64,000 nucleotides of DNA from Volutella citrinella. Lineage: Eukaryota; Ascomycota; Sordariomycetes; Hypocreales; Nectriaceae. Under the pieces are notes generated by a model. The model was not told where the DNA came from, made no database searches, and worked only from the letters and a program-made list of their open reading frames with translations. This document shows, one piece after another, positions 35,448 to 47,357 of the stretch (position 1 is its first letter; each line of letters starts with the position of its first letter). The translations under genes and the position numbers were made by a program. The stretch spans positions 62,001-126,000 of the forward strand of contig JAWZSP010000003.1 in NCBI GenBank assembly GCA_034401135.1, given 5' to 3'.

Positions 35448-37689
35448 TCAAGCCAAGCCCGTCCGAGCAAAGAAGTTCTTCTCATGAATCCAGACCCTCA
35501 TCGCTTTACCCCTGAAGTAGAAGATGAAGCTGGTCGCGTACAGAACGGCGTTGATTCCAGCCACTAAGGTTGTCAGCAATTTGTCGCAGACACGTGGGGA
35601 GTCTTGTAGCTGTAGCAGGCGTACCTATCAAGAACACAGTCAATGGGCCGTTCAATGCGATCCAGTCATTGATAAACCACGACCATGCCCATGCAATGGC
35701 ACACTTGATGAGTGATACTGTAATCATAAGCTCCCCAGAAAGCTCCTGGTGGCAATCCAGGGCATAGGTCATGGAGAGGTTACAACCAATCTGTGCTCCG
35801 ACGACGAGGACACCAAAGCCAAAGACGGGACCGATCCAGTGCATCTGGTAGTGGAGACAGACGCCAGAAATGGCTGCGCCGCAAAATGTGAATACAGTGG
35901 CGAGAATGATGACGGGCAGACGCATCTCGGGCTCGCGAATTCCTTGGTTTCGGCGTGTATAGTAATTGGCGACTTGATCGGCGATGGGACCGCAGAGATA
36001 TGTTCCGACTAAACTGCAAGTTGGTATCCGTCAGCATCCATCTCTGATATTGGAAACTCAATACGGGAAATATTCACCTCCCAATAAGAGGCGACACAAA
36101 GATGAGCCCTTGTGCGGAAGAGCTGAACGAGTATGGCCTGAAACAAATTAGTATGCGCAGCGCTTTGGTTAAGGAAACGTACGGAGGGGCGAAGAGCTGC
36201 CCGATGGTCAAGGCAAGAATAACATTCCAAGCTAGACGACATATTAGTACCAACACGTATGAACTTGCTTATGATTTCACCCACTCAAGGCCATGCCGTA
36301 CGTGATGCACGACCACATGACAGTCGGGCTAAGTATGTTTGAGTATTATGTTCTTCGTCTGATGCCAATGTAGCCAACTCACTATGCACAGAGGATAAAG
36401 GGTCGGAGGAAGGCTTTGAGATATGTGACGTTGGGGTTAATAGCCTGGCTATTCCATAGCTTCAATGAATCGACATATGTAATCGGAGCGACTTTAGCAA
36501 TAGTAGTCTCTGTATCGGTGGCCGAGCTCTGGGGGCGCGCAAGCTCCTTCTTTTCCGATGGTGCGTTGCCATGGTCAAACCCATCCGTGTTTGCGGTCTG
36601 TTGGTCACTATTCTGGCCCGGAGGCCGAGGAGAAATCGTCGGTCGGGGTCCATAGAAGGCTGTCTCTGGCATGAAGAACAGAATGGTGAGGAAGTTGAAG
36701 AAGATGGCAAAGGCAACAATGTAGAAGGCCCTGTGGTCGTTTATTGCGGTCAGCAAGCCTTAGACAAGGCAGGGCTAGTTCCATGACAAATAGGACTTTA
36801 CCAATTCATTCCCAGGTACTGAATGATATATGCCGACAGGATAGGACCAATCTCGTTTCCTCCAAGAACAGACAATCCGTACGTTGAGATTTTCGCTCCT
36901 CTATTGTGTAGGAAGTAGATGTCAGTAACGGTAGAGGGCACGAGAGCCTCGACAGGACCGGATAGAAGGCCAACAAAGGCTCTGCCGAGGAAGAATGAGA
37001 CAAATGTGCTCTGCGAAGCGCTGTTCGGGTCAGTTCCACCTGGTTCACTCCTGTGACTCATACAAGCAATGGACTTACATTCCACACCAGACGCAGCCAA
37101 AGCCCATTGCCAGGGTTGACAGAAGATAGGTTGGTCGCCGTCCAACTTTGACCGAGATGGGCTACTTCTAATTAACCAGTGGGCTTAAGGAATGAGGATG
37201 TGATGGACACTCACCATGAGAAATATAGTAGAGACGCCGGATCCGATGATAGTAATACCGGCTGCCCATGATAACTGAGTGATGGTGATGCCAAAAGCTT
37301 CAGCCTGCTCCACCATGCCTGGTAATTTCGGTAAGTGTATTTGCACGAGTGGTGCTGGGCGGAATTGAGTTACCTCCGGACATGATGGGGCCGATAATGC
37401 TCCCCAGGAAGCTGTAACCAAGTCCATTGACATAAACCTATCACTGTCAGGATTTTTGCCATCTTTGCTCGCTTGCCAAAAAGCGGGCAGGGACGCAAAT
37501 CACCATCAGCTTTTTCCATTCCGGCCAGCTCAAAGGGTCATTGCGGTCGACAAGAGACGGCTGCGGAACAAGAATGATGTGGCCATCTCCATTCTTGACA
37601 TGCTGAAGATGGCTGAGGGAGTCGGCTGTACTCTCGTCGATGAGGATCTCTGTCCCAGGGACAGTCTGGAACGCCTTGGATTCGGACAT
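35448..37689 (-). CDS. MFS transporter (DHA1/HOL1-like), copy 2, eleven exons
   Basis: Eleven exons join in frame to 553 aa: 37504-37689, 37374-37437, 37215-37318, 37079-37161, 36802-37020, 36383-36730, 36285-36328, 36183-36231, 36078-36137, 35625-36013, 35448-35563. Introns are 45-71 nt, and exons of 44, 49 and 60 nt make simple gene callers likely to fail here. The N-terminus MSESKAFQTVPGTEIL resembles MFS copy 1. Membrane segments, the loop 2-3 motif KVGRRPTYLL, and AFVGLLSGPVEALVP (motif C-like) place it in the same family. The tail FARTGLA ends at 35448. It diverges from the monooxygenase at 38445 through a 755-bp shared promoter, suggesting joint control of transport and oxidation. Confidence 0.88.
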
Positions 37690-38444
37690 TGTGGTGTACG
37701 GGCTTGCGTAGTTGGAAGAGTGTGGGGATGTGGAGAGGAAGGAAGCAGATGGCAGATCTGGCGTTTGCCCCAGACTACTTATCGATTGCTAGACACCCAA
37801 CCAGCCTGTGAGATCCTGCTGCTGGTCTTCCAACTGCATAAAGACCAAGCGAGAGTAATGGACACGCATACGGCCGCCAAGGGTTGAGATTACCACCTTG
37901 GTAGCTCGTCTCCCCTTGGGCTAACTCTTTCAGGCCGGCGCTTATCACCACAATCAAGCCCTGGTAGCAAGTCAAGACGAGGAATGGAAGACAAGGAACC
38001 AGTTCCGCACAATCATGCATTGGTGAGCCTGAACGGTATCGTGGCATCAAAGATGTGACAAGGTGGGAGGACGCAAACTTCACCAGGCTTTGGTAACGTC
38101 GACAACCCGACTTCCCGCCCCCGTCAGACCTCGCGGTATCTATTCCGCGGGAATAATTGTGGGCATTATTGGATTAATCGCAAGCTCGGTTGGCGGCTCG
38201 CGGCCCGCACTATCTTCAGTGCCGCCGCCGCCTACGCTCCACTGATAGTGGTATTGTCGGATAAGCTAGCCCGACGCTGGTGCAAGCCATAGTAGACCAC
38301 CATGTCATTGAGAATGCATATCAACATGCTTAAGTGTCTCAAAGCACCAGAATCCGTGTCCCTTGAAGTCGATACTGTTCAAACCTTCCCCTACACGCAA
38401 ACTACCCTCTACGACAGCAATCCACATCGACCAATCTCGGCACA
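37690..38444. promoter_or_regulatory. Divergent promoter, MFS copy 2 and BVMO
   Basis: 755 bp. GTCGGATAAGCTAGCCCGACG lies at about 38256-38276, with GCTAGC at 38265-38270 flanked by TCGG and CCGA half-sites and a GATA core (GGATAAG). A second GC-rich near-palindrome ATTCCGCGGGAAT is near 38140. The layout fits one control region for transporter and oxygenase. Confidence 0.45.
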
Positions 38445-40368
38445 ATGACTCTTTCTAATGGCGCACCGCCAACTAGCAACTTCACTTGCAAGGACAAGCC
38501 TGTCGAGAACCAAAGGCCCATCAAGATCCGTGTCATCGGCGCTGGCTTCTCCGGCGTGTACCTTGGCATCCGCATCCCCCAACGCCTTCGAAACGTTGAT
38601 CTCAAGATTTACGAGAAGAACGCCGGCATCGGAGGAACCTGGTGGGAGAATAGATACCCCGGCTGCGCTTGCGATATTCCCTGTAAGTCATGCGTGCCCT
38701 TGGCTATACACGTTATGCTGACTGGCGCACGAGCTCACTCTTATCAATACTCGTTCGAGCCGAATAAGAGATGGTCAAAGTTCTACGTGCCAGCCAAGGA
38801 AATCTGTGATTATGTCCAGGGCGTCGCCGAGAAATACAACGTCCCTCGATTTGTTGAGCTCCAGCACTGTGTTACACGAGCAGCTTGGAGCGATTCTCGG
38901 AAGAAATGGTCCGTCGATTCACTAATCTAAGTCAACAAATGAAAAGGACTGACATGAACTGCCCCTTGACAGGATTCTGAGCGTAACCAACCTGGCGACT
39001 GGCGAGTCATTGTACGATGATGCCGACTTCCTCATTGCCGCGCGTGGTAACTTGAACGACTTGGCGTGGCCTGAGATTGCCGGCCTAGACACCTTCAAAG
39101 GGAAAAAGATGCACTCAGCGGCTTGGGATCCCGACTACGACTTTACCGGAAAGCGAATTGGCATCATTGGTGGCGGATCAAGTTCGATCCAGATTGTCCC
39201 TGAGCTCCAAAAAATCGACAACGCGCAGCTGAGCGTTTTTGTCCGCAGCAAGGTCTGGATCTCCAACCGATTCGGCGACGAGACCATGGTGAAGTTGGGC
39301 CTGGAGCCTTCTGATACAACATGTTGGTTTCTCCGTTTTGCAATGGCCCGATCTTTCCCGCAACTAACCGTTCAATTAGTCTCAGAAGCCCGCAAGCAAA
39401 AGTTTGAGAACGATGACGCCGCCTACCTCGCATTCCGCAAGACGGTCGAAGACGACGGTAACCTGGTTCACGAGTCATCCATCCAAGGCTCACAAATGCA
39501 GGAATCATTCGTCAGCACTTTCCACAAAATGGCAGAGGAGCGACTGGCTACCAAGCCCGAATTGTTGCCCTTCTTCCAGCCGTCATTCGGCGTCGGCTGC
39601 CGACGACTTACCCCTGGCCCTGGATATCTGGAGGCCCTCACCTCTTCCAACGTTGAGTTCGTCTCTCAAAGTGTCGCGGCACTCACCGAAAACTCTGTGA
39701 AGCTGGTTGATGGGCGCGAGGTCCCTGTCGACGTTGTCGTCTGCGCCACCGGCTTCCACACCAACTCGGTGCCTCCCTTTCCCGTCGTAGGCAAGAAGTC
39801 TCAGACACTCGAGCAGAAGTTCTCCCCCTTCCCCCAGACCTACCTGACCATGGCAGTGGACAACTTCCCCAACTTCTTCATGATGGTCGGCCCCAACTCG
39901 GCGCTCGGTGCTGGCTCCCTTGTGCCCTGGATCGAGGCCCAGGGAGACTACATTGTCAAGTGTGCGAGGAAGCTCCAAAAAGAGGACTACGCCACCATGA
40001 TGCCCAAGAGAGCGCGCGTGGATGACTTCTCTGCTTACGTCGGCGAGTACTTCAAGAAGACGGTCTACATGGACGAGTGCAAGAGCTGGTACAAGACCTT
40101 GACTCGTGACGGCCCCCGCGTCTCAGCCCTCTGGCCTGGCAGTCTCCTGCACGGCATGGAGGTGCTGCGCGCCCCTAGATGGGAGGACTATGAGTTTGAG
40201 AGCCTGCACGACAACGAACTGCGATGGCTGGGCAATGGTTGGAGCGTTTGCGTCATGAACGATGCTGATGGTGACCCTTCGTGGTACTTGAACCCCGAGA
40301 GTGTGGACATCCCACCCGCCCTGCCAGAGTCGGATCTCAAGTACAAAACGAGGCCATTTTCCCACTAG
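38445..40368 (+). CDS. Baeyer-Villiger-type FAD monooxygenase
   Basis: Exons 38445-38682, 38734-38908 and 38973-40368, with introns of 51 and 64 nt, give 602 aa. Two Rossmann motifs are present: VIGAGFSGVYLG (FAD, residues ~29-40) and IIGGGSSSIQIV (NADPH). Between them lies FKGKKMHSAAWD, an exact match to the Baeyer-Villiger fingerprint F-x-G-x-x-x-H-x-x-x-W-[PD]. GTWWENRYPG is also typical, and VVCATGFHT is the second ATG-type motif. The enzyme should insert oxygen next to a ketone carbonyl using NADPH and O2, giving an ester or lactone. Length is normal for the family. It is the chemical centre of the cluster: dehydrogenases that make ketones and hydrolases that open esters flank it. Confidence 0.93.
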
Positions 40369-41086
40369 AAGAGGCTTAATACGGCTTTATTTATCTAGAA
40401 TAGAGCCTCTTGTTCCTTGATAGACGAGAATTTGTATACATCTTGTTAATAAACAGAATATGATTTATCAAACCGGGCTGGGTGATGAATGTCCTGTAGT
40501 GAATCCATATCATGCTGCCAAAAGCACCATTACACTTGTGAAGACACTGGCGCCTTAGTGACTCTGGGTTCTATCTTCCTCGTCTATGGGTAGTCTTTGT
40601 TGCTTGCTTACTAGTAGTGTAATTCAGGCGCCATGTTCGTCAGCAGTCTTTACCTCTTGAGCCAGTCCAGGTCGAATTGGTACTAAGCAACTCGGTATTT
40701 GTAGCTTAGAAATCGCACATGTTATTTTGCAAGCAAGGACGGAATGCGATAAATCTAGGCCGAAAAGACAGGGCTAATCAAGATAACTTCCAATAAGTCC
40801 AAGTGAGGAATCTGAAGAAATGCAGCGCTTTCCGCTCTGACCCGCCCACTCCGGGCGGATCCCGAGCCGATTACCAGTCCGTACCGCCAGCAACATTTGT
40901 CATTGCCGACCGCATGACGAGGGTGGACCCAGGGCCGGGACTACTGCAAAGAGCTGCGGCTCACCTTTATTTTGCTGCTCGACTCCGATCTTGACTGCAT
41001 CTCCATCCCCTCCGCTCGCGTCTTTTCCCAACGCGTTCATCACCATCCATCACGAAAGAAGCAATTGCTCTCCTCTCAGTGCCACC
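40369..41086 (+). promoter_or_regulatory. Upstream region of the cupin gene
   Basis: 718 bp. The left part is the AT-rich 3' flank of the BVMO. From 40830 it is GC-rich with GGCGGATCCCGAGCCG, and a CT-rich tract precedes ATG 41087. It has no GCTAGC and no coding. Confidence 0.35.
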
Positions 41087-41740
41087 ATGTTTTCCTTCTT
41101 CCGACGAGGAGACGTTCAGCGTACCCAGAATGCCGAGAACAACCCCATCATGTACGAGGGCGGAAAGTCTTCCGTCACCTTCTCCGCACCCGGCTCCCAC
41201 TACATCATGACGCACCGAATACCGCCAACTACCAAGGAGGACGGCGTCTCAATTGTCGCGCCGCCTTTTCACTATCACATCTACCAAGACGAATTCTTCC
41301 ACGTCCAGTCTGGCGAAGGTCGCTTCTACCGAGGCGTCGATCCCAAGCCGTTCGCCGTCCTCTCCGATGATCCCAACGGCCAGTCCACGGCCTCCGTAAA
41401 GGCCGGCAACTATCACCGATTCGAAAATGCCAGTGAAACCAGAGACCTGATCGTCGACATCCATCTGACGCCCGAGTCGTACGAGAACGAGCAGCAATTT
41501 TTCAGAAACTTCTTCGGCTATCTCGACGACTGCAAGACTGCCAAGCGACCGCCCAGCTTCTTCCAGCTGCTGGTGTTCCTGCACAGCGCTGATACGCCTC
41601 TGGCGGTCCCACTTCCCTGGCACTTCCTGGGCAAGGTGTTTAGCCGCATCTTGCTTACAACTACTGCCTTCTGGGGACGCTGGGTGCTTGGATACAAGGT
41701 GACTTACCCAGAGTACTTTGACGCGAAGAAGTTGAAGTGA
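41087..41740 (+). CDS. Cupin-fold protein
   Basis: Single exon, 217 aa, ATG 41087 in a strong GCCACCATG context. The centre has the cupin motif PFHYHIYQDEFFHVQSGEGR, whose His/Glu residues fit a metal site, and a second motif region GNYHRFENAS with a further His. A C-terminal hydrophobic helix region (FLGKVFSRILLTTTAFWGRW) may touch a membrane. Cupins of this type include dioxygenases, isomerases and binding proteins; the activity cannot be chosen from sequence. It follows the BVMO on the same strand, so a later step or a ring-modifying role in the same pathway is possible. Confidence 0.8.
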   Translation: MFSFFRRGDVQRTQNAENNPIMYEGGKSSVTFSAPGSHYIMTHRIPPTTKEDGVSIVAPPFHYHIYQDEFFHVQSGEGRFYRGVDPKPFAVLSDDPNGQSTASVKAGNYHRFENASETRDLIVDIHLTPESYENEQQFFRNFFGYLDDCKTAKRPPSFFQLLVFLHSADTPLAVPLPWHFLGKVFSRILLTTTAFWGRWVLGYKVTYPEYFDAKKLK

Positions 41741-41864
41741 GGGAGAAAATAGCACGGCGCATGTTTTCGTAAAGCAGCCAATCTTATGCGCAAATAATTG
41801 TACATATTCACCATGTATTCTGTCAGTAGCTGTGCAAAAGTAGCTGGATACGCAGACATGCCCA

Positions 41865-43577
41865 TCAGTTGCCCTTCAAAAATGTGTCCCACCCTCTAGA
41901 CAACCTCTCCATGCCAATCAGTTCCCAGAGTCCACGGACTTCAGCCGAAGGCCCGATATCCCTATGGCTGACAGTCTCCAGCTTGTTTGGTCCATACACC
42001 CTGACGACTCCCGAATCACCAAACGTCGGGTACGGCAAGCCTCCATATGCAAAGTTGATGATATCATTTGCAAAACCCTGGGCCACTTCTCTCTGGCTTT
42101 CATCCAGGTTTGCGTTGTAGTGTTGAAAGAGGAACGCAATGTCCTGGCAATGCGTCGCTTTTCCGTGCCAGCCACCCTGCCACGGATTGCCCTGTTGAAA
42201 ATAGTACAAATGAGTTGTTGCTGGTGAAATTTCGGCGTAGAATAGACATATAGCAAAGTACTTCAGGTCGGTTGCGAATTGAAGAACCGGAAGCCTAACA
42301 TCGTCATCTGTCGACTCGGGTAAGATGGCGTAGAGCTTGAGCAACCGCTCTGCCAATGATTCCTGACCAGGAGTGACAACGCCCATCAACGCCGAGTAGA
42401 GCCTCTTTGCTACATTGGGGGACTTGAAGACACCCAATACCTCAAATATACTTCCATCGAAGGAATTTGAGCCTATCATGATGGGCAACGTACTACTCCA
42501 GTGCTCAGATGGTAGCGCATTGCTGTCGTCATTCTCAATGCTGGGGCCTAATGGCACGGACAGGTTGAGATTTTGAAAGAGATCGTCTGGTGAGATCTTT
42601 ATCAGGCGCTCAACCCTCTCAACTGGTGTGCGATCAATGAGATCAAGATCGCGTAGAACAGAGTGGAAAGTTGCTTCAGTTGACTCCTTGTTCAGTGGTG
42701 GGGAAATGAGCTTGTTTCCACCCAGGCAAATTGCCCGCTGGAACAACTGCTCCGTTGAATCTTTGCAATGCAACACAGATGCTTTTTGGTCCTTGTCAGC
42801 AAGTCACCAACTCATCAAGGTGAATCATCATACCTGCGCCAGCACTCTGACCCATAGCTGTGATAGCGTGAGGATCCCCGCAGTATCCCGCGATGTTTGC
42901 TGCTAACCATTTGAACGCAGTTTTCACATCGAGCAAACCGCGATTGGGTGGGATGCCATGGCTGCGAAATTCAGTGCTGTCAAGAAATCCGGCGACTCCG
43001 AGTCGGTAACTAGTTGCGATAATCATCAGCAATTGGCACCAGCAACACTCTTTTAGGGGCTTTTTTACTTGATTGTCACTCCAATTATCGGTTTCCTAAT
43101 CGAAATGGATTGCTCAACGAGCTGCGTCAAGTCGACATGGGGCGCCCAGTTACCGCCGAAGACAAAGCCACCACCGTGGACAAAAACCAGCACAGGCAGC
43201 AGTTTCTTATCAACAGAATCCAAGTTGGCTGGTGTCACAATGTTCAAATTGAGACCCAGAGTATCAGACATTCCAGGAAACTCGGGCATGGGCAGTGCAC
43301 GTTGGATCAAGCTGAACTCAATATCGCACGCAATCGGTGGTGCTGAAACTGCAGGACTGTGGTCACGGTTGTCAACTCTTCGTCTTGTGGATTTGGAGTT
43401 CAAACCCCCTTACCCCAGTTTTGTGGCATCCAGGACCCCATGGTACTGAGTCTTGACCTCTGGAGCCGCCAGCCGATTGTTCACAGTGGCATAAGGAACC
43501 CCCAGATACTGAATGGTGCCACCAACTCGGTTGCCCGTGATCCTGCCAATACTTGGGTGTTGTAGGGTATGTGCCAT
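41865..43577 (-). CDS. Type-B carboxylesterase/lipase
   Basis: Exons 43414-43577, 43069-43356, 42834-43009 and 41865-42781, with introns of 57, 59 and 52 nt, give 514 aa. The start MAHTLQHPSIGRITG leads to the family's GTIQYLGVPYA strand, HGGGF oxyanion loop, VTI|NYRLGVAGF (restored only by intron 2), and the nucleophile elbow MGQSAGA. A C-terminal HGKATHCQDIAFLF supplies the catalytic His region. No signal peptide is seen, so the enzyme is probably intracellular. It hydrolyses esters or lactones, and next to a Baeyer-Villiger enzyme it is the natural candidate to open that product (inference). Confidence 0.9.
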
Positions 43578-44111
43578 GATGAAGACTGCTTCTGTGGCAA
43601 TGTCACTTTTAGTTGGCGCCAGTCTCTCGACACACTTGCATTTTCGCCTAAACGAGGGGCGAAAAGACTCTAATAAGTTTTATCAAGCGACTGTTGACAG
43701 CTGTGTAGATTGATGGGCAGACTGGTGCTGATTCGCCCTCATGCCAGCTATCGGGTAGGGCACTGTGGACCTGGGATGATATGAGACATGAATAAGGTAT
43801 AGACTTATGGAGTCTTCCGCAGCCTAGCGCAACTAGAAGGCGCGCTAATTTAGCTTGTAGCCAGCACGTGAGGCCCGATTCCTCTTCCGGACCACCTCCG
43901 CTTATATAATCTGGAGTTGCTGATAACGCCTCTCGGGTCCTGAGCCGTTCCCGCACCCCGAACTGACTGACGTGGATGAATTCTTCAGAAACCCAGCCAT
44001 CCATCCCGGCAGGTCCCACTTGACACGCCTGTCCGTATCTCATCTGTAACGTACCCCTGTCAAGGTCTTGACACCACGATTGGACTGGTATCGGCAACAA
44101 CTCGCTGAATC
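43578..44111. promoter_or_regulatory. Divergent promoter, carboxylesterase and regulator 2
   Basis: 534 bp with a TATA-like CTTATATAATC near 43900, facing regulator 2, and CCTAGCGC near 43823, a weak form of the cluster motif. No coding is seen. Confidence 0.4.
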
Positions 44112-46291
44112 ATGTCGAAACGTGCCTGCGACTCTTGCTATAGGAAAAAGGTATGGGCGGCATTGTAGTGTCCTCGAGAAGATTCTAGGTGCTGATGGTT
44201 TCTTTTAGATCTCTTGTGAGCTTGGGGCTCCCGGTCAACCCTGTGAGTGGTGCGAAGAGCATAGTTTTAGCTGTACCTTCAACCGGCCAGTGAAGCAGAA
44301 GCCACGCCAGGATTCAGGGTAAGTCAGCAATTCTCCACATGATTCAGCCGATTTGTTTCTGAATATCATGGCTTTTCCTCTATAGAATTGGGACACTATC
44401 TTTTGTTACTCTCCCCCAACGACTAGAACCGCACGCACCCGGCCAGACAAACAACTATGCTCCTCAATATCCTGCGCCATTTGCATCCCGGTTTGCAGCC
44501 AATGGCGTCCTAACACAGACTGCTGCTAGCCCCGACCAAAGCGGGCCAATAGAAGAGGCGCAGAACCACGCTGTCGACGGTGTTCCATTTAGCCATATTT
44601 TCTGCCAAGGGATTCAACTTGGCTACTTCAGTCCGCTGAATGGCATCCCCGTTCTGTCTGAAGCAGGAGAAAGATGGATATCCTCTAAAACAGGTCTTAC
44701 GGTTTCCTTTGCCAAATTCCATCGCCCTGGAATAGAACCTAGCCTCATGAGTTTACTACCTCTTCAACCTCCTATAGAAGAGTTGCTCAGGCTTCCAGAT
44801 CGATTCTTGGTTGACCAGGCTCTCGAAATATACAACCACACTTCATTTCGTCTTGGATTCCCAGTTGTTGACCGCATTCTATTTTCGAAGACGATTCAGT
44901 TATCCTACTGCCCTGTTGGCGATGCCGCAGCCATGGATTGGATAGCCGCCAAGGCCTGTGTTTTGGCATTTCTTTCCATGGTACCAGTGTTCAAGGGAGG
45001 AAGGCCGCATGGATCGACTCTTGGTGACACAGAAGGTCTTATTGCCAAGGCAAGGTCGCTCCTATCCAGTGTGTCTCACAAGACGACAATCGCAGGCCTC
45101 CAGACGGCTGTCATGATTGTAAGTATCCTCTGCTCCGACCCTCGGCCAACACTGACACATGTTGCACGCAGTATCTACACCAAACTTTTACAGGTGATCT
45201 TCAAGCTGCATCCTTGTCTCATTCAGAGGCATGCCGGATGGTGTTTGTTCTTGGTGGTCACTTGTCTAGGAAATGCGCAACGCTACATGCCGCATCCCCG
45301 GTCGAAGAACGAGAGTACCATCAGCTACGGGGCCTTTTCTGGCTCTGTTACATATTCGACAAAGATATTTCGTTCCGGACTGGTCAGCCGCCGCTCATGT
45401 CACAGAGCTACTGTGATCTTACACTTCCAGCCAACTATACTGACTGCTACTTGTTTCTTCCCGAGTTACAAGAGGCTCTCTCGGATCAGCATGTAACCAA
45501 TGACTCATTTATTGCCCATCTACCCGCTGATCCCCGCCTAAGCTGCCTCAAAGATAAGGCTTTCCAGCTTCTCTTTTCACCAGAAGCCGTTAAGAAATCA
45601 AGGGCCGAGGTGCTCCACGACATCCGAGTTTTGGACGAAGAACTCGAGAGCTGGCGGCAATCGCTATTGCCAGAATTCAGGCCTGCTCTTTCACTTTCAG
45701 GGTATCCCCAACCCGTAACATATGACACAAAGCTGGCTCAGAGGATGCGGCGCCTTTTCCTGCACCTTGAGTACCATCATTTGATGACTACGATCCACCG
45801 TGCCAGTGGGCGGTGCTCAGTTCGGGAGCCGAACGGGAGCCTGGACAGCTACGACTCGCACCTCCATGTCCAGTCTAGCTTGACTCTGTCAGTGGAAGCG
45901 AGCCGCTCAACGCTGCTTTACTTCAAGGCTGCTGTTCACGGACTCGCAAGCGAAGCTTTTTGGTGAGAATGACAATCCGACAGATAGGGTTACGGACCAA
46001 TCTCTGACAGTATTGTTTTCTAGGATGCTTGTGTTCTATCCCATGGTGGCAATGATTACGGTATTCCTCAACATCCTCGTATCTCCTCTCGACGAGCAAG
46101 CGCAGTTTGACCTTACCCTGCTCAGCTCAGCTTCCGATATGATCAGGGAGATGCCTATCCACCACCTAACGACTCGTGAAACGGAGCATATCAAGCTTGT
46201 AGACGAAGTTGTAGCTGAGCTTATCCGCCTGGGAAGGGAAGCGATTATTAGAGAGCGTCGAAAGTTGGAGGAATCCACGAAGAGAAGATGA
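44112..46291 (+). CDS. Zn2Cys6 transcription factor with fungal-specific domain, regulator 2
   Basis: Exons 44112-44150, 44209-44318, 44386-45118, 45172-45962 and 46024-46291, with introns of 58, 67, 53 and 61 nt, give 646 aa. The zinc cluster is split by intron 1: ACDSCYRKK|ISCELGAPGQPCEWC ... C. It is extremely N-terminal, as usual. The middle homology region shows REYHQLRGLFWLCYIFDKDI and a later YHHLMTTIHRAS. The 13-codon first exon would be missed by simple models. It diverges from the carboxylesterase. With regulator 1 this gives two Zn2Cys6 factors for one cluster; they could act on separate halves or in series. Confidence 0.9.
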
Positions 46292-46370
46292 AGGGGATGG
46301 CGTAATTCTTTATTTTTGGAGTTGACAAAGGGTCCGACCACTGCCACCATCTACTAATCTAGTGAGGCTT

Positions 46371-47357
46371 TCAGAAGTGCTCAATTACATCCAGCAGGAT
46401 GGTAACCAGTTCCTCGGGCTTTGACCACATTTCATTGTGCTTCCCTGAAGCTGATAGCTCCCTGACTGCCAGGTGCGCTCCCCGTGACGCCAACGCACGC
46501 TTCATAGCCTCAGTTTGCGAGTATGGAACCAACTCATCAGTGAGACTCTGTGCAAATACCACCTGCTTGCCTTCCGGCCACTCTGTCGTCCAGTCATCGA
46601 CAATACTTGGACACACGGCTGCCCACGTCTTGGCGTCGTCCCCAAATGCACCCCTGGTAAAGGAATCGTAGATTGGGACCAGAGCCTTGTGGGACTGATC
46701 TGGGTTCTCGAGAAAAGCAGCCAAGTCGTACAGACCATCAAGACCAACGATTACGCTGGGCTTTTCCACAGTGATGGGAGTATCGAAGCCCCAGCGATCT
46801 TGGCTCATGGCAACTTGGAATGCCAGGGTAGCACCGCAACTGTGGCCTGCGAGGATGTAACTGCCAGACAACGCGCCCATCGAGCCGAGATAAGACAGTC
46901 CCATCAGAACGTCGCGAATATGGTCAGGATGCTTGGCCACTCGAGCGAGATCTGGGGGCGTGGGAGAGCCAGGACCAGGAGTCGGGTGGGTTGGGTGGTT
47001 AGGATGCTGTGAGAGGCGATAGTTCACGGATGCAATACCAGCGATTGAGGAGCGTTTGTCGGCTGGGATCTTGTCTAGAATGCTCAAGGCTGCTGCTTCA
47101 AATGCGGACGAGTCGACCAGGGGATCGCGCCAAGCACCTCCATGAATGTAGACAAGCCACGAGCCACTTCGAGTTGGGATTCCTTTTGATAGATCGAGGG
47201 TGTATTCAGAAGTATCGAGGCCTTCGCCAGGGACCCAGATATCTAGTGTCTCGAGATAAGTAGCGTCGGGGACGTAGGGAACACGTCGCTTGTGCAAAAT
47301 GTTGTTGGCATCCCCGACTAGGGTCCATGGAACAGAAGTCCAAGTTGAATTCGTCAT
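46371..47357 (-). CDS. Kynurenine-formamidase-like alpha/beta hydrolase
   Basis: Single exon, 328 aa, ATG 47357. The oxyanion motif is IHGGAWRDP, the HGGxW signature of arylformamidases, with nucleophile elbow LAGHSCGATL and a late GKHNEMW supplying His. A diverged loop HPNHPTHPTPGPGSP precedes the core. In the usual pathway this enzyme cleaves N-formylkynurenine to kynurenine and formate in tryptophan breakdown, but related HGGxW hydrolases cut other amides and esters. Because it sits inside a catabolic-looking cluster and carries a cluster-type promoter motif, a role outside primary tryptophan metabolism is plausible. Whether this is the only copy in the genome would decide. Confidence 0.85.
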   Translation of the reverse strand: MTNSTWTSVPWTLVGDANNILHKRRVPYVPDATYLETLDIWVPGEGLDTSEYTLDLSKGIPTRSGSWLVYIHGGAWRDPLVDSSAFEAAALSILDKIPADKRSSIAGIASVNYRLSQHPNHPTHPTPGPGSPTPPDLARVAKHPDHIRDVLMGLSYLGSMGALSGSYILAGHSCGATLAFQVAMSQDRWGFDTPITVEKPSVIVGLDGLYDLAAFLENPDQSHKALVPIYDSFTRGAFGDDAKTWAAVCPSIVDDWTTEWPEGKQVVFAQSLTDELVPYSQTEAMKRALASRGAHLAVRELSASGKHNEMWSKPEELVTILLDVIEHF

